From assembly GCF_009807005.1 (NCBI RefSeq), contig NZ_WUBR01000003.1:124001-188000 (forward strand): DNA of 64,000 nt. Reading direction: 5' to 3'. Positions within the stretch are counted from its first letter, which is position 1, and each line of letters begins with the position of its first letter. Below the pieces are notes generated by a model. That model was not told the DNA's origin. It did no database searches and saw only the letters and a list, made by a program, of their open reading frames with translations. The DNA is from Aurantiacibacter rhizosphaerae (GTDB lineage Bacteria; Pseudomonadota; Alphaproteobacteria; Sphingomonadales; Sphingomonadaceae). The translations under genes and the position numbers were made by a program. Below are positions 9,133 to 20,195 of this stretch, piece by piece.

Positions 9133-11403
9133 ATGATTTATCGTCTCCGCCTGTTTTCGGGCGCTTCGCTCGCGGCCATCCTCTTCGCCAGCGCGGCCAC
9201 TGCATCGGCGCAGGACGTTACCATCGTGCAGCCCGGTGCGGTGGGCCAGACACCGCGCACCCTGAGCGAGGACGAGGCGACGCGATTGGCGCGCAATGCC
9301 TACTCACCGGCGGACGTTGCCTTCATGCAAGGCATGATTGTGCACCACCAGCAGGCCGTGGACATGGCGGCGCTGGTGGGAGACCGCACCAATACAGAAG
9401 AAATCATGGCGGTAGCGGGCCGGATCGACGCCTCGCAGGAAGACGAGATTGCATTCATGCGCGGCTGGCTGTCCGATCGCAGCGAGCCCGTTGAAATGGC
9501 GGGCATGGGCCACGCCGCGCATTCCGGCATGGAGGGCATGGCAACGCCAGAGCAGATGGAGGCGCTGGCCGCCGCGCGCGGCACCAATTTCGATCGCCTG
9601 TTCCTGGAACTGATGGTGCGCCATCACCAGGGCGCGGTGACGATGGTGGAGGAATTGCACAAACAGCGCGGCACCGCCGCCGATCCGGTGATGTATGAAT
9701 TCACCAGCGAAGTGGTGAACGACCAGAACGCCGAGATCGAGCGAATGAACGCATTTCTCGCCAGCCTTTCCGACGATCCGCGCGCCACCTTGCGTGCCGG
9801 CATTTTCGATGCGGAGGAGGCCATCAGCAACCTTCGCCACGTGGCCTTCCTGCGCAAGCCTGCGGGTTTCTTCGATCCTGAAAACCCGGCTGGCCTGCGC
9901 CCGGAAATACCTGCCGACGATAAAGCCGAGGACGCGCAGGCGGACGAGCATGCGGGCCATGCCAATCACGCTGATCATGCCGAAATGCCCAGTGCCGCAA
10001 TACGCGATCCCGAAGTGGAGGAAGAGGAACGCCGCTATGCCCAGCGCGGCGGTATGCTCAGCTTCTCCAACACCGATCTTGCCTTTGCGGGCGACCTGAT
10101 GGTGGCGGGCAATTATCACGGCTTCAACGCCTATCGCCTGGGTGAGGACGGCGTGCCGCGTCTGGTCAGTTCGGTCGTGTGTCCCGGAGGGCAGGGGGAC
10201 GTCTCCATTGCGGGCGATCTGCTGATCATGAGCGTGGAGGAAACGCGCGGCCGCACCGATTGCGGGCTTGAAGGCGTGACCGACCGCGTGAGCGAGGACC
10301 GTTTCCGCGGCCTGCGCATCTTCGACATCTCCGACATTACGCGCCCCGTTCAGGTGGGCCAGGTGCAGACCTGCCGGGGCAGTCACACCCACTCCATCGT
10401 GACGCAAACCGATGACAGCCTGATCGTCTACAATTCCGGCACCGGCTCGGTTCGCGAGACGGACGAGCTGGAAATCTGCATCGGCGATGTGCCGGGCGAT
10501 GATCGCACTGCGCTGTTCCGTATCGACGTGGTGGAAATTCCGCTCGCCGATCCATCGCTGGCGCGCATCGTATCAAGCCCCGCCGTCTTCGCCGATCCGG
10601 AAACCGGGCGGCTGGCTGGCCTCTGGCAGGGCGGCGATCATGGTGACAACACGCAGGATACCCGCCGGACGGACCAGTGCCATGACATCACCGTGTTCCC
10701 CAGTCTGAACCTGGCGGCGGGCGCATGTTCGGGCAATGGCATCATCTTCGATATTTCGGACCCGCTGAACCCTGTTCGCAAGGACGAGGTGGTGGACCCC
10801 GGCTTCGCCTATTGGCACTCCGCCACGTTCAACAATACCGGCGACATCGTTCTGTTTACCGATGAATGGGGCGGCGGCGGTCGCCCGCGATGCCAGGCCA
10901 CCGATCCGCGCGAATGGGGCGCCAACGCCTTCTACGCCATCGAGGATGGCCAGCTGGAATATCGCGGCACCTTCAAACTGCCCGCACCGCAGGGCGATAC
11001 CGAGAACTGCGTGGCGCACAACGGCTCCATCATTCCTGTGCCGGGGCGCAATATCTTCGTGCAGGCGTGGTATCAGGGCGGCGTGTCGGTGATCGACTTT
11101 ACCGATCCTGCCAACCCGTTCGAGATCGCCTATTTCGACCGTGGTCCGGTGGATGCCGATCAGCTGGTGACCGCCGGATACTGGTCTGCCTATTGGTACA
11201 ATGGCCGCATCTACGCCACCGAGATCGCGCGCGGGATCGATGTCTTCGCGCTGGAGCCGAGCGAGCACCTGTCCGCAGCGGAAATCGCCGCGGCAGAGGC
11301 CGCCAGCTATCAGGGCGATGTGTTCAACCCGCAAACGCAATATCCGGTCACCTTCAGCCAGGAAACGCTGAACGCAGTCGAGGATAGCCGCGTCGGCGGA
11401 TGA
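9133..11403 (+). CDS. exported DUF305-LVIVD beta-propeller fusion protein
   Basis: 756-aa exported protein with a signal peptide cut near ASAQ (residue 27). Two DUF305-type His motifs follow: MIVHHQQAVDM near residue 71 and MVRHHQGAVTM near residue 164. A His-rich linker (residues 273-283, EHAGHANHADH) comes next, then about 450 residues of LVIVD-like beta-propeller repeats (FSNTDLAFAGDLMVAG, LRIFDISDITRPVQVG, IFDISDPLNPVRKD, VSVIDFTDPANPFEI). DUF305 proteins such as cyanobacterial CopM bind copper in the periplasm. I infer metal binding here; the fusion to a propeller is uncommon. It is the first of three same-strand genes. Confidence 0.8.
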   Translation: MIYRLRLFSGASLAAILFASAATASAQDVTIVQPGAVGQTPRTLSEDEATRLARNAYSPADVAFMQGMIVHHQQAVDMAALVGDRTNTEEIMAVAGRIDASQEDEIAFMRGWLSDRSEPVEMAGMGHAAHSGMEGMATPEQMEALAAARGTNFDRLFLELMVRHHQGAVTMVEELHKQRGTAADPVMYEFTSEVVNDQNAEIERMNAFLASLSDDPRATLRAGIFDAEEAISNLRHVAFLRKPAGFFDPENPAGLRPEIPADDKAEDAQADEHAGHANHADHAEMPSAAIRDPEVEEEERRYAQRGGMLSFSNTDLAFAGDLMVAGNYHGFNAYRLGEDGVPRLVSSVVCPGGQGDVSIAGDLLIMSVEETRGRTDCGLEGVTDRVSEDRFRGLRIFDISDITRPVQVGQVQTCRGSHTHSIVTQTDDSLIVYNSGTGSVRETDELEICIGDVPGDDRTALFRIDVVEIPLADPSLARIVSSPAVFADPETGRLAGLWQGGDHGDNTQDTRRTDQCHDITVFPSLNLAAGACSGNGIIFDISDPLNPVRKDEVVDPGFAYWHSATFNNTGDIVLFTDEWGGGGRPRCQATDPREWGANAFYAIEDGQLEYRGTFKLPAPQGDTENCVAHNGSIIPVPGRNIFVQAWYQGGVSVIDFTDPANPFEIAYFDRGPVDADQLVTAGYWSAYWYNGRIYATEIARGIDVFALEPSEHLSAAEIAAAEAASYQGDVFNPQTQYPVTFSQETLNAVEDSRVGG

Positions 11404-11469
11404 TCATTGAAATTGCAGCGATATGGCAATTGCCTCTCTGAAACACGCGGACTAGAGGCGGGGCCGATC

Positions 11470-11877
11470 ATGCCCCGCCAATTGCCGATCTTCCTGCAAG
11501 TCATGCTGCTCGCCTCATTGGCCGTGCGGCTGGCGGTGGGTGCGCCGTGCTGCTGGTCTTCGGATATCGAGCAGGTCGAAGCCGAGCCGGTGCACCATGC
11601 GATGGCAGGCATGCAGCACGACATAGCCGACCATGGCGGTGATACCGATGTCGGCCATGATGGCCACGATGATGGCCACGATGATGGCCACGATGATGGC
11701 GACAACACCGCCGGGCCATGCTGCTCTGCCTGCGGACCGATACTGGCCAGTGGCAATCCCCCCGTCCTGACGGCTGCACTTGCCCCGCCGGTGCCGCTTG
11801 TCTTCACGCTGGATGACCTGCCGCAGCGTGACCTGCTGCGCCTTTATGAGGCAACCGGACCACCTCTCCACGTCTGA
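11470..11877 (+). CDS. small Cys/His/Asp-rich exported protein (DUF2946-like)
   Basis: 135-aa protein with an N-terminal hydrophobic segment (MPRQLPIFLQVMLLASLAV), a CC pair, a GHDD-type repeat made by a 12-base tandem duplication, then CCSACG and a hydrophobic C-terminal part. The architecture resembles DUF2946-like proteins found in copper clusters. I chose the ATG at 11470 because the signal segment begins there; an upstream TTG at 11407 in the same frame would give 156 aa. It lies between the DUF305 fusion and the outer-membrane barrel gene, which supports a metal-handling role. No enzyme motif is seen. Confidence 0.65.
   Translation: MPRQLPIFLQVMLLASLAVRLAVGAPCCWSSDIEQVEAEPVHHAMAGMQHDIADHGGDTDVGHDGHDDGHDDGHDDGDNTAGPCCSACGPILASGNPPVLTAALAPPVPLVFTLDDLPQRDLLRLYEATGPPLHV
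11659..11700 (+). repeat. 12-bp tandem repeat, 3.5 copies, coding
   Basis: Unit GATGGCCACGAT repeated three and a half times in frame, encoding repeated Gly-His-Asp-Asp. Slippage would add or remove four residues at a time and tune the metal-binding tail. Confidence 0.9.
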
Positions 11878-11909
11878 TCGCAACAGCATTCAGACAATGG
11901 AGAATTTCA

Positions 11910-12968
11910 ATGACACGTTTTCGTGCGGCGCTTTGCGTCGCCACTATGCTCGCCTGCGCGCCGGGCACCGTCCACGCGCATGATGTAAACGCACTCGACC
12001 ATGCACCCATCGGCGTGATGGGCGATCACCGCCATGCGCAGGGTGAATGGATGGTAAGCTATCGGCTGATGCACATGGAGATGGGCGGGGTGCAGATCGG
12101 CACCGACGATGTCGATCCCGACACTGTCGTGACCACCGTTCCGAACCGCTTTGCCGGAATGCCGATGCAGCCCCTTAGCCTGCGGATCGTGCCCGACACC
12201 ATGCGCATGGATATGCACATGCTGGGCCTGATGTACGGCGTTTCGGACGATATCACGCTGATGGCGATGGCCAATTACGCCGCCAAGGAAATGGACCACA
12301 TCACCTACCAGGGCGGCATGGGCACCAACGTGCTGGGCGAATTTCGCACCGCGCCCGATGGCTTTGGCGATACGAAGCTGGCGGCACTGGTGGGCCTGAC
12401 GGACAATGTGCACCTCAACGTGGGTATCTCCATCCCCACCGGATCGATCGAGGAGACGGGAGAGGCGCTGATGCCGATGGGCATGACCATGCCCGTGCGC
12501 CTGCCTTACCCGATGCAACTGGGATCCGGCACCTGGGATCTGGAACCGGGCATCACCTGGCGTGGCCAGTCCGAACAGCTAGGCTGGGGCGCGCAGGTGA
12601 AGGGCGTGGTGCGCATGGGCCGGAATGATGCAGGCTATGCGCTGGGCGATTCGGCGGCGGCCACGGCGTGGCTGGCCTATTCGCTGGATCAGGCGCTGGC
12701 CCTGTCTGCCCGCGTGGAAGCAAAAACCACGGGCCGGATCGACGGGATCGACCCTGCCATCATGGGGCCGGTGCAAACCGCCAATCCCGATTTTTCGGGC
12801 GGAGAAAGCGTGACGGGCTTCATCGGCGCGAACACCGTGTTCACCCACGGGGGGCTGGCCGGATGGCGCATCGGTGTGGAGGCAGGCCTGCCGCTGGTGC
12901 AGGATCTGAACGGACCGCAGATGCCGAATGACTGGTCCATGACGCTGGGCGTGCAAAAGGCGTTCTGA
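11910..12968 (+). CDS. predicted outer-membrane beta-barrel, Met/His-rich, metal-cluster associated
   Basis: 352-aa exported protein (signal peptide to about AHA, residue 24). The rest looks like a transmembrane beta-barrel: alternating strands, Gly/aromatic turns and a C-terminus ending in Phe (LGVQKAF). It is unusually rich in His and Met near the front (LMHMEMGGVQ, MRMDMHMLGLMYG), which are candidate copper ligands. It resembles barrel proteins annotated as transporters of the phenol-degradation type. It starts 33 bases after the His-rich protein gene, so the three genes from 9133 probably form one operon. Substrate unknown. Confidence 0.7.
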   Translation: MTRFRAALCVATMLACAPGTVHAHDVNALDHAPIGVMGDHRHAQGEWMVSYRLMHMEMGGVQIGTDDVDPDTVVTTVPNRFAGMPMQPLSLRIVPDTMRMDMHMLGLMYGVSDDITLMAMANYAAKEMDHITYQGGMGTNVLGEFRTAPDGFGDTKLAALVGLTDNVHLNVGISIPTGSIEETGEALMPMGMTMPVRLPYPMQLGSGTWDLEPGITWRGQSEQLGWGAQVKGVVRMGRNDAGYALGDSAAATAWLAYSLDQALALSARVEAKTTGRIDGIDPAIMGPVQTANPDFSGGESVTGFIGANTVFTHGGLAGWRIGVEAGLPLVQDLNGPQMPNDWSMTLGVQKAF

Positions 12969-12990
12969 CGGCACCGTCATCATGGGGTAG

Positions 12991-13026
12991 GCCCGGCGGG
13001 AGCGATCTCGCCGGGCTTATCCTTTT
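12991..13026 (+). terminator. terminator after the metal-cluster barrel gene
   Basis: Stem GCCCGGCG / CGCCGGGC with a 10-base loop, followed by TTATCCTTTT. It lies 23 bases past the stop codon and separates the convergent permease gene. Confidence 0.85.
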
Positions 13027-13033
13027 GCAGCGA

Positions 13034-14335
13034 TCAGGCAGGCCGTACCTCTACGGCTTCGATGTCCCGTCCGTTGCGATGGGCGATCAGGAATACCGCG
13101 CCGCCCACCAGCAGCATGCCCAGCGTGGGGAGGGCGGCGTTCAGGGGAAGCTGCGCCATCATCCACAGTGTGAATGCCCCGGCGATCACGGTGATCACGC
13201 CCCAGCCGAACCCGAGTTCCTTGGCAATGCCGCCGGTACTGCGCCGCCACATGGCTATGAAGGTGGCAAAGACCCCCAGACTCACCAGCGATTCTGCCGC
13301 CACCAGCATATTGGCCAGCGTCTGGAACGTACCGCTGATCGCCAGCGCCGCGGCAACAAGGCCGTAAACGGAAATGGCAAACCACGGCGTTTCAAAGCGG
13401 GAGAGGCTGGCGCACTTTGCCGGCAGCAGCCCACGCCGCCCCATCGCGTAAATCAGCCGCGGCATCGCCACGAAATAGGTGAGCTGGCCGGAGCCGATGG
13501 AGAAGATCGCCGCCAGCGCAATCATCACGCCGCCCCATGGGCCGAACACCGTATCTGCCGCCGAAGCCAGCGGCCGGTCAACATTCGCGGCATCGGGTGC
13601 GATGGCGACGAAAGCCAGTTGCACCAGCGTATAAAGCGCCGCGATGATGGCAATGTTGATATACATGGACCACAGAACGGTGCGCTGGGCATTGCGCGTT
13701 TCCCCGGCGGAAATCGAGGAAACCGCTCCGCCGGAAAAGGCATAGGCCAGCAGCAGGGCGGTTGCCTCTATCTCGCTGAATTGCGGAGGCGCGAATTCTC
13801 CGGGCAGGCCGTTCACCGCCAGTCCCACTACGCAGAGCAGCAGGATAGGCCCGATTTTCAGCGCCGTGCCCACCCACAGCGCGCCGATGGATCGGCGGGT
13901 GCCGGAAATGGCGAGCAGGGTGAACAGGACGATCAACGCCAATATCGTGGCCATGCGTATAACCGGTTGATCGAATATCGGAAAAATCGCCGCCAGATAT
14001 GACACCATGACGTGGAAATTGGCTGCCCGCGCCGCAAGGTTCGCGCCAAGGATGCACCAGCCCGCCAGAAAGCCTGCAAACCGCCCGAAGGCTTGCTCGA
14101 TATACAGCTGCGGACCGCCCGACTGGTTGAACTTCGTGCTGATCTTGGCGACGATGGAAAGGTCAGCGGCCACCAAGGCTGCGAACGCGAATATTGCCAG
14201 CGGGGCATAGCTGCCTGCCCCCGCATAAAGCAGCGCGGGCAGGGCGAATATGCCTGCGCCCACCACGCCATTGAGGTTGAGCAGCACGGCACCTGGCAGC
14301 CCGATAACACGCGGCGGCTTGCGATCTGCGGTCAT
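13034..14335 (-). CDS. APC-family amino-acid permease
   Basis: 433-aa inner-membrane transporter with about 12 hydrophobic helices. The N-terminal block VLLNLNGVVGAGIFALPALL is the unwound TM1 motif of the APC superfamily; SAGETRNAQRTV and AIFSIGSGQLTY are further family-like blocks. It likely moves an amino acid or polyamine by proton coupling; the substrate cannot be read from sequence. I start at the ATG at 14335, with GGGGGA eight bases upstream. An in-frame extension of 16 codons has no ribosome site. It is a single gene between two terminators. Confidence 0.88.
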   Translation of the reverse strand: MTADRKPPRVIGLPGAVLLNLNGVVGAGIFALPALLYAGAGSYAPLAIFAFAALVAADLSIVAKISTKFNQSGGPQLYIEQAFGRFAGFLAGWCILGANLAARAANFHVMVSYLAAIFPIFDQPVIRMATILALIVLFTLLAISGTRRSIGALWVGTALKIGPILLLCVVGLAVNGLPGEFAPPQFSEIEATALLLAYAFSGGAVSSISAGETRNAQRTVLWSMYINIAIIAALYTLVQLAFVAIAPDAANVDRPLASAADTVFGPWGGVMIALAAIFSIGSGQLTYFVAMPRLIYAMGRRGLLPAKCASLSRFETPWFAISVYGLVAAALAISGTFQTLANMLVAAESLVSLGVFATFIAMWRRSTGGIAKELGFGWGVITVIAGAFTLWMMAQLPLNAALPTLGMLLVGGAVFLIAHRNGRDIEAVEVRPA

Positions 14336-14407
14336 AGTATTTCCCCCGGCAGCAAGGCTTGGGCAAGCCGGGAGACAAGTCAAACGCTATCGCCGTGCGT
14401 TATCACG

Positions 14408-14440
14408 AAAAAGGCCCGGCAGAATCGCTCCCGCCGGGCC
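14408..14440 (-). terminator. terminator of the DUF885 gene
   Basis: Stem GGCCCGGC / GCCGGGCC around 12 bases, followed on the minus strand by TTTTTCGTG. It lies 28 bases past the DUF885 stop. Confidence 0.88.
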
Positions 14441-14467
14441 TCTCGATTTTCAGGACGGGTGGGGCGC

Positions 14468-16318
14468 CTAGCCTGCCTTTACACTGGCAATCCAGGCATC
14501 CACGCGCGATTCCAGGATGTTGAGAGGCATCAGACCGCCACCCAGCACCACATCGTGGAAGCCGCGAATGTCAAAATCGTCGCCCAGCTCCTCTTCAGCG
14601 CGGGCGCGCAGCTGCTGGATGCGGATCTGGCCGATCTTGTAGCTGGTCGCCTGCCCCGGCAGCACGAAATAGCGCTGCACCTCGCTGCGGGCGACAGTTT
14701 CCGGGTTGGGAGAGTTTTCAAGGGCGTATTGCACCGCCTCATCCTCGGTCCACCCCTTGGCATGAATGCCGGTGTCGACCACCAGGCGGATGGCCCGCCA
14801 CATCTCGCTCTGCAACATGCCGAAACGGGAATAGGGATCTTCATAACCGCCCATCTCGTCCGCCAGCGATTCTGCATAGAGCGCCCAGCCCTCGCCAAAG
14901 GCCGAAATGAACTCGCCCTGCGCGCGGAATTGCGGAACGCCCTGCAATTCCTGCGCGATGCTGATCTGCATGTGGTGGCCGGGATTGCCTTCGTGATAGG
15001 CAATCGCCTCCAGCGGCGGGATCGGCATTGCCGTCATGTCAGAGAGATGCGCGTAATAGATGCCGGGACGCGATCCGTCGGGCGTGCCGGGATAATAGTG
15101 CTGCGCGGCGCCCGGCTGTTCGCGGAACGGCTCCACCCGGCGCACCTCCAGCGGTGCGCGCGGCAGGGTGCCGAAGAATTCGGGCAGCCGCGCGTTAAGC
15201 GCCTCGATATGCATGGTGGCGCGGTCGATATAATCCTGCGCGCCTGCCTCGTCGTTAGAGAAGAAGAACTGCGGGTCTTCGCGGGTGAAGACAAAGAACT
15301 CCTCCAGCGTCCCGTCGAAGCCGACTTCCTCGATCACCTGTTCCATCTCGGCGCGGATCCTTGCGACTTCGGCAAGGCCGAGCTCGTGGATCTCGTCCGC
15401 GGTCATGTCGGTGGTGGTCATCTGCTCAAGACTGTGGGCGTAGAAAGCCTCCCCATTGGGCAGGGTGGTCACGCCCTTGGCGACGGCATCTGTATTGGGC
15501 AGGTCTGCGGTGAACCAGTCGATCACGCGCTGATAGGCAGGCGCCATGTTCTCGACCAGCGCGGTACGGGTGGCTGCACGCAGTTCATCGGCGCGGGCTT
15601 CCGTGATGGTGCCCGCTGCCACGAGGGCGGCGATCCGCTCTTCCGCTCCGGCCATCAGGTCCGACGGATCGCCATTGTCGAATGGCGCGCCGGAAATCAG
15701 GCCCTGCGATTCGCGGATGACAGCGTCGTAGGAGAAGCGCGGCGGGCGTACGCCCTTTGCGGCATTCGCCTGCGCGCGCACCAGCAACTGATCCATCGCT
15801 GTGCCGATGCCGCTGATGCGAGAGATGAAAGCGACCATGTCCGCATCGCTCTCCACCTTGTGCTGACCAAGCAGGAAGCTGGGCAGATAGGCATGCGTGC
15901 CGCCCATCTGGTGCAGGATATAGGCCTGGTCCATGAATTCGCCCTGCGCTGCGGCCTGTTCTGCGCGCCACAGGAACATGTCGTAGGAAAGCTGCGCGTC
16001 CTCATCCAGCGCGTCGTAATCGAAGCTGGCCTGCAATTCGGCCGCGGCGTTCTGCCACCAGTCGTACCGTGCGCGCTCTGCTTCGGCGCTGAGATCATCG
16101 ATCTCGCCATAGTTGGTCTTGAGGCCAAGGCCGGTCTGGCGCATCGGACTGAAGGCGAGTTCTTTCTCCCACTTGTCCGCAAACCACGCGTTGATGCACT
16201 CCGTCTGCGTCTGTGCGCATTGTGTGGTGGCGACGTTTGCAGGCGCGCTGTCGATGTTGGCGGTGGCGCAACCGGTGAGCGCGGCGGAGGCAAGCAAGAG
16301 CGCGGCGAGGCGTTTCAT
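14468..16318 (-). CDS. DUF885 lipoprotein, predicted metallopeptidase-like hydrolase
   Basis: 616-aa lipoprotein: signal MKRLAALLLASAALTGC with lipobox Cys17. The core matches DUF885 proteins, including the zinc-site block AYHEGNPGHHMQISIAQEL (an HExxPGHH motif) and downstream GEGWALYAESLADEMG. These motifs place it near M2/M3-like zinc peptidases. It is expected in the periplasm, anchored to a membrane; the substrate is unknown. The ATG at 16318 gives the complete signal peptide. It is transcribed alone, with its own terminator and the groEL terminator upstream. Confidence 0.88.
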   Translation of the reverse strand: MKRLAALLLASAALTGCATANIDSAPANVATTQCAQTQTECINAWFADKWEKELAFSPMRQTGLGLKTNYGEIDDLSAEAERARYDWWQNAAAELQASFDYDALDEDAQLSYDMFLWRAEQAAAQGEFMDQAYILHQMGGTHAYLPSFLLGQHKVESDADMVAFISRISGIGTAMDQLLVRAQANAAKGVRPPRFSYDAVIRESQGLISGAPFDNGDPSDLMAGAEERIAALVAAGTITEARADELRAATRTALVENMAPAYQRVIDWFTADLPNTDAVAKGVTTLPNGEAFYAHSLEQMTTTDMTADEIHELGLAEVARIRAEMEQVIEEVGFDGTLEEFFVFTREDPQFFFSNDEAGAQDYIDRATMHIEALNARLPEFFGTLPRAPLEVRRVEPFREQPGAAQHYYPGTPDGSRPGIYYAHLSDMTAMPIPPLEAIAYHEGNPGHHMQISIAQELQGVPQFRAQGEFISAFGEGWALYAESLADEMGGYEDPYSRFGMLQSEMWRAIRLVVDTGIHAKGWTEDEAVQYALENSPNPETVARSEVQRYFVLPGQATSYKIGQIRIQQLRARAEEELGDDFDIRGFHDVVLGGGLMPLNILESRVDAWIASVKAG

Positions 16319-16371
16319 GGTCTGGAACTTCTCCTGAAGATTGGTGATGCGCAGCCTAGTGGAGTGCGGGC

Positions 16372-16408
16372 AAAAGAAAAGGGCCGGAAGGATTGCTCCT
16401 CCCGACCC
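16372..16408 (-). terminator. terminator of the groES-groEL operon
   Basis: On the minus strand, GGGTCGGGAGGA pairs imperfectly with TCCTTCCGGCCC around a GCAA loop, then TTTTCTTTTG. Confidence 0.85.
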
Positions 16409-16441
16409 TGTTTCTCGTGTCGGTAGTTCGGTAGCGCGGGC

Positions 16442-18136
<1,695 letters not shown>

Positions 18137-18156
18137 TCAGGTCGTGCGCGGGCAGA

Positions 18157-18444
18157 TCAGCCCAGCACACCCATGATGTCGCTTTCCTTCATGATGATCA
18201 GGTCTTCACCGTCGATCTTTACCTCGGTGCCGGACCATTTGCCGAACAGTACGCGGTCGCCGGCCTTGACGTCGAGAGTGACGCGGTTGCCGGAATCGTC
18301 GCGAGTACCTTCGCCAACGGAGACGATTTCGCCTTCGCTCGGCTTTTCCTTGGCGCTATCGGGGATGATGATGCCACCGGCCGTCTTTTCTTCGGCCTCG
18401 AGGCGGCGGACCAGTACGCGGTCGTGCAGCGGACGGAATGCCAT
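18157..18444 (-). CDS. groS: co-chaperonin GroES
   Basis: 95-aa lid of the GroEL chamber. It starts [18 protein letters not shown], contains the mobile-loop block [20 protein letters not shown] and ends [10 protein letters not shown] chose the ATG at 18444: AGAGG lies just upstream and it matches the family N-terminus. The in-frame extension to 18534 would run through the CIRCE operator. First gene of groES-groEL. Confidence 0.99.
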   Translation of the reverse strand: MAFRPLHDRVLVRRLEAEEKTAGGIIIPDSAKEKPSEGEIVSVGEGTRDDSGNRVTLDVKAGDRVLFGKWSGTEVKIDGEDLIIMKESDIMGVLG

Positions 18445-18481
18445 ATGTATGACCTCTTCCATAATGAGTGTTGTTACAGTT

Positions 18482-18508
18482 TTGGCACTCTCCGACCGAG
18501 AGTGCCAG
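18482..18508 (-). promoter_or_regulatory. CIRCE operator (HrcA site) of groESL
   Basis: TTGGCACTC, nine bases, then GAGTGCCAG: the CIRCE layout TTAGCACTC-N9-GAGTGCTAA with matching changes in both arms (G for A, C for T), which keep the dyad. It lies 38 bases upstream of the groES ATG. A possible -35 (TTGACT, minus strand 18544-18539) lies further upstream. This predicts repression by HrcA, whose gene is not in the window. Confidence 0.93.
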
Positions 18509-18622
18509 CGAGGCGCATTTGGTGCGCCGTACATGTGGAGTCAATGGCCAGGGCGGAGAAAAGTTTGCGCCTGTTCGGCGAGGCGAGAGCCGCGTGCGTC
18601 AGGCCACACCCGGGGCCAGGGC

Positions 18623-20017
18623 TTACACCACGCCTGCCTGCGTCAGCCCCAATTCCTCTCGCCGGTGCCAGCGCCATGTGAGGAGCGCTGCGGCAACTAC
18701 AAGGCCTGTGGCAAGACCCAGCCACACGCCAAACCCTTCCAGCGGAGTGTAGAAGCCCAGCAGCACCGCCACGCCCATGCCCGGCACCCAGTAGGAAAAG
18801 ATCGCGATCCACATCGGCATGCGCGTATCCTTCAGCCCGCGCAGGGCACCCGCAGCCACCACCTGCAGCCCGTCGAACAGCTGGAAAAACGCTCCCACGG
18901 CGAGGAAGGACAGCGCGTATTCCACCACGCGCGGGTTCTCCGGGTTCCACGGATCGATATAGATCGCCAGCATGTAAGAGGGCGCAAACAGCAGCAGCAG
19001 CGCCGTCATCGTCATGAAGCCTCCACCCATCACGATGGAAACCGCACCCGCCCGGCGAATGCCTTCCTTGTCCTGCGCGCCAAAGAAATAGCCGACGCGG
19101 ATGGTGGCAGCCTGGCTGACGCCGAACGGCACCTGGAACATGGTGGCCACGATTTGCAGGGCGATGGCATGGGCGGCAAGCTGATCTGCCCCCAGCAGGC
19201 CCAGCAGGAACGGCGCAGTGGCGAAGATGCCTGCCTCTGCCACGATGGTAAGCCCGATGGGCGTGCCGATGCGCACGATTTCTGCCAACCGCGCCCAGTC
19301 CGGCCGCCAGAAGAAGCCAAACACGTGATAGCGATGGAGCCGCGCATCGCGCCTGATGGCAATCACATAAGCCAGCAGCATCGCCACGGTGGTGATGATC
19401 GTGGCAATCGCCGCGCCCTGCAGACCAAGTGCGGGCGCGCCCCAGTTTCCGAAAACGAAGGCATAATTGCACAAGCCATTCACCACGATGCCCAGCGCAG
19501 TGATTGCCGTGGCAAATATCGGCCGACCCAGGGTGGATACGAAATTGCGCAGCACGCCAGCCGCGATCATCGGGATGACGGAAAACAGCAGCAGGTTTGA
19601 ATATTCGCCCGCCAGCGCGGCGATGCGCGGTTGCTGCCCTGCTGCCAGCATTAGCTGTTCGGCAAAGGCACACATCGCCATCGCCACCAGCCCTGTTCCA
19701 ACAGACAGCCACAGCGCCATGCGCACCGCGCGGCGAACAGGCCGCAGCGCCGGGCCACGTGCGCCCAGCTCTGCCGCCATGATGGGGGCAACGGCGCCCG
19801 TCAGCCCGCTGAGTGACAAGATCAGCAGCCCGAAGACCGACACCGCGAGAGAGGATGCGGCGAGTTCGTCTGCCCCCAGTCGCGCGATGAAGATCACGTC
19901 GATCGAATAGATCGCCATCTGCAGAATATTGGCAAGCGCCAGCGGCCCCGCGAGGCGGAAGGTCTCTATACCTTCGGCTTTCCAGCCGGGCGTTGAAGGA
20001 TGTGCAACGGGTCTCAT
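18623..20017 (-). CDS. MATE-family efflux transporter (NorM type)
   Basis: 464-aa inner-membrane antiporter with 12 predicted helices in two related halves, as in NorM. Blocks include LALANILQMAIYSIDVIFIARLG, LTGAVAPIMAAELGA and, in the second half, GTPIGLTIVAEAGIFA and VPFGVSQAATIRVG. It probably exports cationic drugs or metabolites with Na+ or H+. The ATG at 20017 (MRPVAHPSTPGW) is chosen to give the usual length; a further in-frame ATG at 20146 adds 43 unlike residues. It is divergent from the cytochrome c gene. Confidence 0.88.
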   Translation of the reverse strand: MRPVAHPSTPGWKAEGIETFRLAGPLALANILQMAIYSIDVIFIARLGADELAASSLAVSVFGLLILSLSGLTGAVAPIMAAELGARGPALRPVRRAVRMALWLSVGTGLVAMAMCAFAEQLMLAAGQQPRIAALAGEYSNLLLFSVIPMIAAGVLRNFVSTLGRPIFATAITALGIVVNGLCNYAFVFGNWGAPALGLQGAAIATIITTVAMLLAYVIAIRRDARLHRYHVFGFFWRPDWARLAEIVRIGTPIGLTIVAEAGIFATAPFLLGLLGADQLAAHAIALQIVATMFQVPFGVSQAATIRVGYFFGAQDKEGIRRAGAVSIVMGGGFMTMTALLLLFAPSYMLAIYIDPWNPENPRVVEYALSFLAVGAFFQLFDGLQVVAAGALRGLKDTRMPMWIAIFSYWVPGMGVAVLLGFYTPLEGFGVWLGLATGLVVAAALLTWRWHRREELGLTQAGVV

Positions 20018-20195
20018 CGGCTTTTGCCATCCAGAGATGACAGCAGCGCGGATAGGCGTGGCTGCCACGCGGCGAAAGCTTTTCGCCGCCACTCTCCCCC
20101 AAAAGCGAAGCTGTGCGGCGCTGTGGTAACAGCACTTGCCGATCATGGCACTGCGCGCCTAAAGGATATTGTCAAAGTTTCAGCGGAAGGACCTT

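Noticed and set aside
14012-16426. A long plus-strand open frame opposite the DUF885 gene
   Set aside because: It is a mirror reading of a well-supported gene in high-GC DNA, has no family motif or ribosome site, and runs through terminator hairpins.
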